Origin: a virus
Strand: one strand, 5' to 3'
Length of the DNA: 44,264 nt
Virus record (IMG/VR): IMGVR_UViG_3300048672_001068
Coordinates: 1 to 44,264 of that record
In this document: piece by piece, positions 39,337-44,264 of the stretch
How positions within the stretch are numbered: position 1 is the first letter of the stretch
Layout of the letters: each line of letters starts with the position of its first letter
Translations under genes and position numbers: made by a program
The notes under the pieces: model-generated
Seen by the model: the letters and a program-made list of their open reading frames with translations, nothing else
The model's database searches: none
Told to the model about the DNA's origin: nothing

Positions 39337-39704
39337 TTGAGTTTGACCACGCACGCAAAATCCAGCACTTTGCCGCCGACCGTCCACACAGTCAGTCGGC
39401 ACCTGCCGGGCAGCATGGCGCGGTCTACCTGTTTTTTGTCAATGGCGACAGAAAACGGGCTGCTGGTGCCATCGTCAAACACCACATCCCAGCACCGGCC
39501 TGGCGCGTGCAGCGATGGCTCGATGCTGACTTTTTTCCCCGTGCGCATTTCCGCCAGCAGCGTTTCGGCCTCCGGCGGCACCAGCAATCGCCATGTGCCC
39601 GCGTTGGCGCTCAGATAGCAGAACCCCCCGTGGGCATGCTCTGTCTCCCAGTAATTGGTGGCGGTGATGTCTGGGCCGCTGTTTGTGATTGAGATCAGGT
39701 GCAT
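39333..39704 (-). CDS. Conserved phage protein of unknown function (123 aa)
   Basis: Contains MHLISITNSGPDITATNYWE, FCYLSANAGTWRLLVPPEAE, LLAEMRTGKKVSIEPSL and CRLTVWTVGGKVLDFAC. I recognise this as a family recurring in temperate phages of beta- and gammaproteobacteria, with no assigned function. It is beta-rich, without membrane segments, and couples to the XRE gene by ATGA. Confidence 0.72.
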   Translation of the reverse strand: MHLISITNSGPDITATNYWETEHAHGGFCYLSANAGTWRLLVPPEAETLLAEMRTGKKVSIEPSLHAPGRCWDVVFDDGTSSPFSVAIDKKQVDRAMLPGRCRLTVWTVGGKVLDFACVVKLK

Positions 39705-39716
39705 TTTTGGTCTGAT

Positions 39717-39977
39717 TTATTTTGCGCCGCAAGCACCGGCGATGTACGCCGTGCTCAGAAGGTCTCTGACTTGTGCTTCGGTCATCACAACGACGACCGC
39801 GCCGGGTGGGGCTGTCCAGCGGGACACCCAGGGCATGGGGTCAGCATCGGGAGCCCGGTCTACACGTGTGCACACCCAGTCGCTCAGCTTTTGCCCCAGC
39901 GCTTGTGACTGACGCACCCAGCGGGCTTTGGTTCCTGGGTGGGCTTTGATAATGATGGTGTCGAGCGCAGTCATCAT
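39717..39977 (-). CDS. Conserved phage protein of unknown function (86 aa)
   Basis: ALDTIIIKAHPGTKARWVRQ and LGQKLSDWVCTRVD begin the protein. VVVVMTEAQVRDLLSTAYIA ends it. The first part looks like a ribbon-helix-helix-like strand and helix. It overlaps the upstream gene by ATGA. Confidence 0.68.
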   Translation of the reverse strand: MMTALDTIIIKAHPGTKARWVRQSQALGQKLSDWVCTRVDRAPDADPMPWVSRWTAPPGAVVVVMTEAQVRDLLSTAYIAGACGAK

Positions 39978-40204
39978 GCCGCACGGTAAAACTTGCCAGA
40001 CTCCGACCCCAAAACACCGCTCATATCCAGCTCGCCATCACCCACCGTAATCTCGTCAAGCGTTATTTCGACCGCCCAAAAAGCCGCAAACGACTGGCCC
40101 CCATGGAACAGTGTTTCTCCGTCAAAGTCATAACCACGTCTGCACGCATCATCCGCTTCGACATATCCGTCACAGCCGTTCCATACGATTTTTGTCTTGC
40201 TCAT
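39974..40204 (-). CDS. Hypothetical phage protein (76 aa)
   Basis: ATG 40204 has AGGAC at good spacing; a TTG six bases upstream is also in frame. Contains KIVWNGCDGYVEADDACRRG and YDFDGETLFHGGQSF. Its leader shares CCGACC and CGGCAC-type segments with the 40745 leader. Function unknown. Confidence 0.65.
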   Translation of the reverse strand: MSKTKIVWNGCDGYVEADDACRRGYDFDGETLFHGGQSFAAFWAVEITLDEITVGDGELDMSGVLGSESGKFYRAA

Positions 40205-40252
40205 GATCAATGTCCTGGGTTTTCTTTAGATTCCGTGTGCCGCACGGTCGGG

Positions 40253-40306
40253 GCTGACCCCACTCCGAGGCCCCCGCGTGGGCAGGGGCTACGGGGTGGG
40301 GTCAGC
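40253..40306. repeat. Long intergenic hairpin
   Basis: GCTGACCCCACTCCG (40253-40267) pairs with CGGGGTGGGGTCAGC (40292-40306), 15 bp with one G-U, and an inner AGGCCCC/GGGGCT pairing extends it. No T-run follows on the minus strand; on the + strand six T begin six bases later. It overlaps the last codons of the 40745 gene. Confidence 0.8.
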
Positions 40307-40745
40307 TATCGATTTTTTCGGCCAACTTATTAGCCAGCGCGGCAAGCTGACGTAGCTGCCGCACAACCCCGGCGCGGCGCTGCATCACTGTGCGGGTGTC
40401 TGGGCCAAAAACATCATCGGATTGGTCTTCGGTGGCGACAGTCTCAATTTGACCGGCATACTCAACGAGACATCTGAGGCTTGTCAGCTCACAAATCGTG
40501 TGCCCGTCAGAATCTTGGTGCTCTGACCAAACCTCCTTTGCTGGCCGCGTGTATTCGGCAATAGGCGCAAGATTTTTATCCAGCACTTGAACTTTAGCCA
40601 GCCCGTTTGGGTAAATCTTCACCTGCCGCTCGCTTGCAGCCCATTGGCGCATGTACTGGGAGACGGCTCCCTCAATTGCTTGAGGAGTGTTGCATTTAGC
40701 CAGTGCAACTGCAAAGGCGTTTATTGCTTGTGTGTTTTCGATCAT
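40302..40745 (-). CDS. Hypothetical phage protein (147 aa)
   Basis: A helical N-terminus (INAFAVALAKCNTPQAIEG) is followed by beta-type QVKIYPNGLAKVQVLDKN and ICELTSLRCLVEYAGQIETV, and a C-terminal helical VVRQLRQLAALANKLAEKI. Its start has CCAGGAG upstream. Function unknown. The leader has a CCCGG-TGCCG-CCGGG hairpin shared with the 41176 leader. Confidence 0.65.
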   Translation of the reverse strand: MIENTQAINAFAVALAKCNTPQAIEGAVSQYMRQWAASERQVKIYPNGLAKVQVLDKNLAPIAEYTRPAKEVWSEHQDSDGHTICELTSLRCLVEYAGQIETVATEDQSDDVFGPDTRTVMQRRAGVVRQLRQLAALANKLAEKIDS

Positions 40746-40807
40746 AATTTTTGCTCCTGGTCAGGATTCCCGGTGCCGCCGGGTCGGTGGACAGCTTGTT
40801 TGTTGTC

Positions 40808-41176
40808 CTAGATCTCGTCATACGTCACTTTGATGTAATTTTCTGCCGGGTCATTGCGCACTAGCAGGACATAGGCCCAGACACGGTAAAAATTTTGGTA
40901 GACCTTTCCGCAAAGAAAATCTACGACCCACGCACAGCCAGGTGTGTCGCAGACCTCGCTTGTCCAGAAAAAACCACCATATGGGGCTTGGTCTGTTCCA
41001 AAAAGTGACAGTAGCTCTGCCCGTGTTGGCAGCCGCCAGTCATTGTTCTTCCCGCCTGCATGGGCGGAGTTGACTGTATCGACAAGAGCCTGGGCATGCC
41101 CCCAGGTTCGGCTTCCTTCGCACTCGCACCAACTTAGGCCCCCGCGATGCGGTGGCAACTCATTTGCCGTTGTCAT
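40808..41176 (-). CDS. DUF1566 (Lcl-type) domain protein (122 aa)
   Basis: WRLPTRAELLSLFG, FFWTSEVCDTPGCAWVVDF and VWAYVLLVRND match the DUF1566 repeat, a C-type-lectin-like fold. Such domains occur in host adhesins and in phage proteins. No signal peptide is seen, so an intracellular or virion-associated role is possible. It is led by a copy of the right-arm leader cassette. Confidence 0.78.
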   Translation of the reverse strand: MTTANELPPHRGGLSWCECEGSRTWGHAQALVDTVNSAHAGGKNNDWRLPTRAELLSLFGTDQAPYGGFFWTSEVCDTPGCAWVVDFLCGKVYQNFYRVWAYVLLVRNDPAENYIKVTYDEI

Positions 41177-41213
41177 GATGTCTTATCCTTGCCAGTATTC
41201 CCGGTGCCGCCGG

Positions 41214-41291
41214 GGCGGTGGATTTGCTGTATTGCCTGTCCATGAGATTAATTATACATCGTTTAGGCGTAAATTGCTGCCGTTCGTCGGA
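41214..41291 (-). promoter_or_regulatory. Right-arm promoter/leader cassette R3
   Basis: Minus strand: TCCGACGAACGG (41291-41280), the dyad TACGCC...GATGTA (41271-41255), -10 TATAAT (41256-41251), then ATGGACAGGCAATACAGCAA. It matches R2 at 43282-43391 position by position. It drives the 40808-41176 gene. Confidence 0.75.
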
Positions 41292-41296
41292 TTTTT

Positions 41297-41728
41297 TTAC
41301 CACCCCTCCCGCGCCAGCAACGCTGTGCCAACACCTTTTGCCCAGTTATCAATCCATGGCGGAAGCGCCGCCTCTGGGCAGTCGTAGCGCATGGCTACCC
41401 AGGGGGCTGGCGGGGCAGTCATGTCTGGCAGCTCAGCGGTGGCATGGTCATACAGCCATTTCCAAAGCCCTGGGCTGGCCCTGCTGTGCAGGCACACGGC
41501 TACCACGGCGATGGGCGTGCCATCGTCCAGCAGCTGGAGCGTGGCCCGTTTGCTGCCCAGGTCACCGCGCACGCGGTAGCCGCTGAGTCGGCTGTTTGCG
41601 TAGCCCTCTGCGCCCCCGGCCAGGGGCAGCAGTGTGCGGTCGATGATGTAGGCCTCTTCGGCGGGGTCGGCCCGCTCAGCTCGCTCGCTGTGGCCATCGG
41701 TGATGCTGACGTAGATCATGTAGCTCAT
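41297..41728 (-). CDS. Hypothetical protein of the vWA operon (143 aa)
   Basis: Last gene of a four-gene overlapping operon (ATGA with the vWA gene). MIYVSITDGHSERAERADPA starts it; LPLAGGAEGYANSRLSGYRV and IAVVAVCLHSRASPGLWKWL are central. No recognised domain. Its stop lies 6 bases before cassette R3. Confidence 0.68.
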   Translation of the reverse strand: MSYMIYVSITDGHSERAERADPAEEAYIIDRTLLPLAGGAEGYANSRLSGYRVRGDLGSKRATLQLLDDGTPIAVVAVCLHSRASPGLWKWLYDHATAELPDMTAPPAPWVAMRYDCPEAALPPWIDNWAKGVGTALLAREGW

Positions 41729-42312
41729 GTCAGCAGCCCGGCAATGTGATTGATGAGCTGCTGGCTTTGGCCAGCGCCCAGGCGGGCCACGTCGTGCGTG
41801 CGCACATTGCCGTCTGCCTCAGCAGCGAGGCGGCGCATGAATGCAATCGCGGCGGTGTCGGTCTCGGGGCCGATGTACAGCACATCGATGGCTCCGCGAA
41901 ACGTGCGGGCCACGGCCAACGCGGCGGCCTCGTTGTCGGGCAGGCCGTCGCTGATAACAAGCGTCACGCCGGGGTCCATGTCTTTTACGTACCGCAGCGC
42001 GGCGGCCAGGTTGGTGTTTGCTTCTGGCTCTGGCACGCTGCTGACGCGGCGCGGTGTGCCGCTGAATGCCACAAGCTGAGCGCCGGTCTGCTGCATGGCA
42101 CCGGCCACGGCCTGGCGCAACACGTCGATTTTGCGCTGGCCGCCCCATGCCGGGCCGCCCATACTTGCAGAGATGTCGGCGAGGATCACCGCCCCGCCCC
42201 GGCGGCGGTCAATGCGGGCTTGCTGAGCGGCAACAGCCCCAGTCTGCGCGGGCAGCGTTTGCCCAGCCCGCTGGACAAGTTGTTGCAGCTTGAGTGCTGG
42301 CAGATTCGTCAC
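41725..42312 (-). CDS. von Willebrand factor A domain protein
   Basis: A 195-aa protein with a complete metal-ion-dependent adhesion site. ADISASMG gives Asp46-x-Ser48-x-Ser50. ANTNLAAALRYV supplies the Thr, and LVISDGLPDN the distal Asp. GTG start overlaps the upstream stop (GTGA). vWA proteins usually work with a MoxR-type AAA ATPase, but none is encoded here. It is cytoplasmic, with no signal peptide. In this accessory operon it may bind a host protein; a host-takeover or anti-defence role is speculation. Confidence 0.87.
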   Translation of the reverse strand: MTNLPALKLQQLVQRAGQTLPAQTGAVAAQQARIDRRRGGAVILADISASMGGPAWGGQRKIDVLRQAVAGAMQQTGAQLVAFSGTPRRVSSVPEPEANTNLAAALRYVKDMDPGVTLVISDGLPDNEAAALAVARTFRGAIDVLYIGPETDTAAIAFMRRLAAEADGNVRTHDVARLGAGQSQQLINHIAGLLT

Positions 42313-42869
42313 AGTTCAACCCCCTTAAAGTTCCCACTTTTGATGCCCAGCGCACGCAGAGCGGCGCTGGTTTCGATGGCCCATCCAAGCAAATCTGCCT
42401 TTTTTTGGGCGAGTGCCCAGCTTGTTTTGATTGCCCCAGATCCGGGCGCGTACTCGACAAGATGCAGCGCGCCGACTGTTTCTGTTGATGTGCCGGGGTT
42501 GAGATACAGCTTTGTTTCGGGGCTGTAGTGCGCGCCCCACACAATCGTCACATCACTCACATCGCGCCCCGTCAGCAATGCCGCCCGGCGCAGCAAAACA
42601 GCCAGGGCAGCCAAGCGCTTTTGTCGCAATTCTTCGTCCGCCTGCTCCTGGGCCGCCCGGCGGGTGGTCTCAATGACATGCTGCCGAGCACGTTCACGCC
42701 CGAGAGCAGCCCCTTTGACAGCCGCTTCGGCCCGCTCTTTTTCAGAGAGCAACGCCGCCCGCATCGCATCGACGACTGCCGGGCTGCGGCGCAGGGCCTC
42801 ACCGGCCAGGGCGGCGGCCAGGCTGACGACCTGGTCATCAGTCAGGTCCGAAAAGTCAAGATCAGACAT
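42309..42869 (-). CDS. Hypothetical helical partner of the vWA protein (186 aa)
   Basis: Acidic N-terminus (DLDFSDLTDDQVVSLAAALA), then a long charged helix (EKERAEAAVKGAALGRERAR, RRAAQEQADEELRQKR). The C-terminal domain has VTIVWGAHYSPETKLYLNP and WAIETSAALRALGIKSGNFK. The gene overlaps the vWA gene by GTGA and the upstream gene by eight bases, so the products are probably made in similar amounts and may form a complex. Function unknown. Confidence 0.68.
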   Translation of the reverse strand: MSDLDFSDLTDDQVVSLAAALAGEALRRSPAVVDAMRAALLSEKERAEAAVKGAALGRERARQHVIETTRRAAQEQADEELRQKRLAALAVLLRRAALLTGRDVSDVTIVWGAHYSPETKLYLNPGTSTETVGALHLVEYAPGSGAIKTSWALAQKKADLLGWAIETSAALRALGIKSGNFKGVEL

Positions 42870-43284
42870 AGTCGTCTACGACAAAATCATCGACACCATC
42901 CCATGCAGCCACTTCTGGGCTCAGGACAGGGGCGGGCCGTGGTGTGACGATCAGATTCGTGTAATCCAGCTCCCCGGCTGCATTCACGCACAGACGACCA
43001 AGTGCCATCAACAGCATGCCGTGGGCATCCGTGTTGTCTTCGCCGACCTGCTGGCCGTTTTCGTAATGTCCTGTCCACTGGGCCGCTCGATGAAGATCAG
43101 CAAGTCTGTCAGATACCACCATCAGATGACCGCCAGCGAATACGCCGTCCTCATCCCAGGGATGAACGGGGTGGTTGCAGTATTCATATGCTGCCTGGCG
43201 GGCTTGCAGCTCGGTGTTTCCCATCCCGAGCAGATAGATTTTTTCGCCGGATGCTTCTGTCGTTTTTTGAACAATTGCAAACAT
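42862..43284 (-). CDS. First gene of the vWA operon (140 aa)
   Basis: Starts MFAIVQKTTEASGEKIYLLG; YLLGMGNTELQARQAAYEYC and GGHLMVVSDRLADLHRAAQW follow. The C-terminus is acidic (DGVDDFVVDDYV). GGAGAAGC precedes ATG 43284, within cassette R2. No known domain. Confidence 0.68.
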   Translation of the reverse strand: MFAIVQKTTEASGEKIYLLGMGNTELQARQAAYEYCNHPVHPWDEDGVFAGGHLMVVSDRLADLHRAAQWTGHYENGQQVGEDNTDAHGMLLMALGRLCVNAAGELDYTNLIVTPRPAPVLSPEVAAWDGVDDFVVDDYV

Positions 43285-43391
43285 TTTGCTTCTCCTGCCC
43301 CTGAGACCCGAGGCGCGGTGGACTTGCTGTATTGCCTGTCCATGTGTCGTATTCTACACCTTTTCGATGTAGATTAATACCGTTCGTCGGA
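43282..43391 (-). promoter_or_regulatory. Right-arm promoter/leader cassette R2
   Basis: Minus strand: TCCGACGAACGG (43391-43380), dyad TACATCGAAAAGGTGTA (43371-43355), -10 TAGAAT (43356-43351). The leader 43346-43282 is identical to R1 at 62 of 65 bases, ending GGAGAAGCAAAATG. A short frame MDRQYSKSTAP begins 21 codons upstream of the gene start. Confidence 0.8.
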
Positions 43392-43395
43392 AAAA

Positions 43396-43758
43396 TCAAG
43401 CCTCCGCGCTGTCGATTTCTTCGTCAGTCATGGCCCAACCGGCTTTGACGATGGCGCGGGGAGAGCCGTGCTTTTCCAGCAGGGCGGTAGCCAGCGCGTA
43501 ACGCTGATTTTCAGTGACCTTGCGGCGGCAGCGGATGCCTTCCGCAGCACGCTGGGCGTTGATTTGGGCAACGGTCTTGGCAATGTCAGCCAGCTTTTGA
43601 TTGCCAATTTCAGCAGCCAGCGCATTGACCAGTGCCAGGGCCTCGGCTGTATCGGCCAGACCTTGCGCAACCACCATATCAGAGTGGCCCCACTTTTCGG
43701 CTTGCTGGATTTTGTAGGCTGCCCAGTCGCTGCGGAGGCTGTTTGCGTTGTTTGCCAT
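43396..43758 (-). CDS. Hypothetical phage protein (120 aa)
   Basis: A mostly helical protein (SLRSDWAAYKIQQAEKWGHS, LALVNALAAEIGNQKLADIA, YALATALLEKHGSPRAIVKA). Its start uses GGAGAAGC in cassette R1. No known domain; the acidic end is MTDEEIDSAEA. Confidence 0.68.
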   Translation of the reverse strand: MANNANSLRSDWAAYKIQQAEKWGHSDMVVAQGLADTAEALALVNALAAEIGNQKLADIAKTVAQINAQRAAEGIRCRRKVTENQRYALATALLEKHGSPRAIVKAGWAMTDEEIDSAEA

Positions 43759-43830
43759 TTTGCTTCTCCTGCCCCTGTGACCCGAGGCGCGGTGGACTTG
43801 CTTGATTGCCTGTCCATGTGAGTGACTATA
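43756..43830 (-). promoter_or_regulatory. Right-arm promoter/leader cassette R1
   Basis: Same 65-base leader as R2 (43756-43820), but the upstream promoter differs: -10 TATAGT at 43830-43825 and no TCCGACGAACGG block. The -10 overlaps the stop region of the 43831-44091 gene. Confidence 0.7.
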
Positions 43831-44091
43831 TCACGCTTTTTGTGCGTAGAGCACATTTTTTTCATTTTCCGCGTTTTTTGCTGGCTCGGTGCCGCCCATT
43901 GCGCACTTGATGCGGTACAGCTCCCACATTCCCGGGTGCATTGTGCGGTCGCCAGCTTCCCACGCCTGCCATGCCCTCTCGCTGGTGTGTACGAGGTGTG
44001 CGGCTTGCGCCTGGGTGTGTCCAGCGGCTGCCCGCTGGCTGCGCAAGGCTTCGGGTGTCGGGGTGTTCGGGCTTGTGAATCGCGTGGTCAT
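43831..44091 (-). CDS. Helix-turn-helix protein (86 aa)
   Basis: LRSQRAAAGHTQAQAAHLVH and TSERAWQAWEAGDRTMHPGM are the HTH, followed by WELYRIKCAMGG. This small family is frequent in betaproteobacterial phages. It may regulate the right-arm leftward cassettes. No good ribosome site is seen. Confidence 0.75.
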   Translation of the reverse strand: MTTRFTSPNTPTPEALRSQRAAAGHTQAQAAHLVHTSERAWQAWEAGDRTMHPGMWELYRIKCAMGGTEPAKNAENEKNVLYAQKA

Positions 44092-44158
44092 GGTGTGCTG
44101 TCTGGTGGTGTCGGTGCGTCATTGTGCCCGCTTTCTGTGTGGCTCGGTGCTTTTCCGC

Positions 44159-44241
44159 AATCCACAGTTTTTCACGTCGATCCGGTGCTACTGTTTCTGC
44201 CTGTGGATAGCCTGTGGATAACCGCATACCCTATGGGGTAT
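44159..44241. promoter_or_regulatory. DnaA-box cluster and ACCC/GGGT palindrome at the right end
   Basis: TGTGGATAA (44213-44221, perfect), TGTGGATAG (44202-44210) and AATCCACAG (44159-44167) form a DnaA-box cluster. Next to it ATACCC-TATG-GGGTAT (44226-44241) is a perfect dyad resembling the immunity operators. It lies upstream of the leftward 44091 gene; 44242-44264 shows nothing definite. Confidence 0.65.
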
Positions 44242-44264
44242 CAAAGGTACTCCCAGGGGCACCC

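Noticed and set aside
43122-43343. Separate 73-aa gene starting MDRQYSKSTAP.
   Set aside because: Beyond the first residues it overlaps a well-supported gene in another frame and has no ribosome site; kept only as a possible leader peptide.
1-44264. An integrated prophage with host flanks.
   Set aside because: attP is internal with phage genes on both sides, and neither end shows host-like genes or an att repeat.

Overview
The window looks like the complete or near-complete genome of a temperate, long-tailed (siphovirus-type) phage of a GC-rich betaproteobacterium, most likely a Burkholderiales/Comamonadaceae host. That host call rests on overall composition, codon use and the style of the small early genes; it is an inference. 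Terminase, portal, capsid, tail, lysis, integrase, immunity and replication modules are all present. A phage attachment site made of the 3' half of a tRNA-Arg(UCU) lies inside the sequence beside the integrase, with phage genes on both sides. This points to the excised or virion form rather than an integrated prophage. No terminal direct repeat is visible.

Layout. 0.2-20.8 kb (+): late operon, with a gpZ-like tail protein, small terminase, gp49/66-like protein, GpA-type large terminase, Mor-like activator, gpW, portal, a ClpP-protease/major-capsid fusion, decoration protein, head-tail joiner, tail terminator, tail tube, gpG/gpGT chaperones made by -1 frameshifting, tape measure, two tail-tip or fibre proteins, a membrane protein, a GH108 endolysin and a 3TM holin, closed by an intrinsic terminator. 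20.97-22.4 kb: attP, tyrosine integrase and an excisionase-like gene. 22.4-33.8 kb (-): tightly overlapped early genes, including two DNA methyltransferases, a dNMP kinase and a DUF2303 protein, interrupted by intrinsic terminators. 33.8-34.5 kb (-): no protein gene, but a dense run of hairpins with its own promoter and terminator, which I interpret as a roughly 630-nt ornate structured RNA. 34.6-35.7 kb: zinc-ribbon membrane protein, repressor and divergent Cro. 35.7-38.8 kb (+): ribbon-helix-helix protein, winged-helix protein, replication protein with DnaA boxes inside the gene, and small genes. 38.8-39.1 kb: 33-bp tandem repeats. 39.1-44.1 kb (-): accessory small genes, several led by near-identical promoter/leader cassettes, including a four-gene operon with a von Willebrand A protein.

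How it fits together. The same CCCATTGGG palindrome sits in the spacer of the Cro promoter and in the spacer of the promoter proposed for the large RNA, so the RNA is probably controlled by the lysis-lysogeny switch. Terminators that sit just upstream of the next early gene imply readthrough or antitermination. The Mor-like protein inside the morphogenesis cluster, together with a nearly identical 32-bp element upstream of gpW and of the capsid gene, suggests local late-gene activation. Family names are assigned from remembered motifs; no database search was run.
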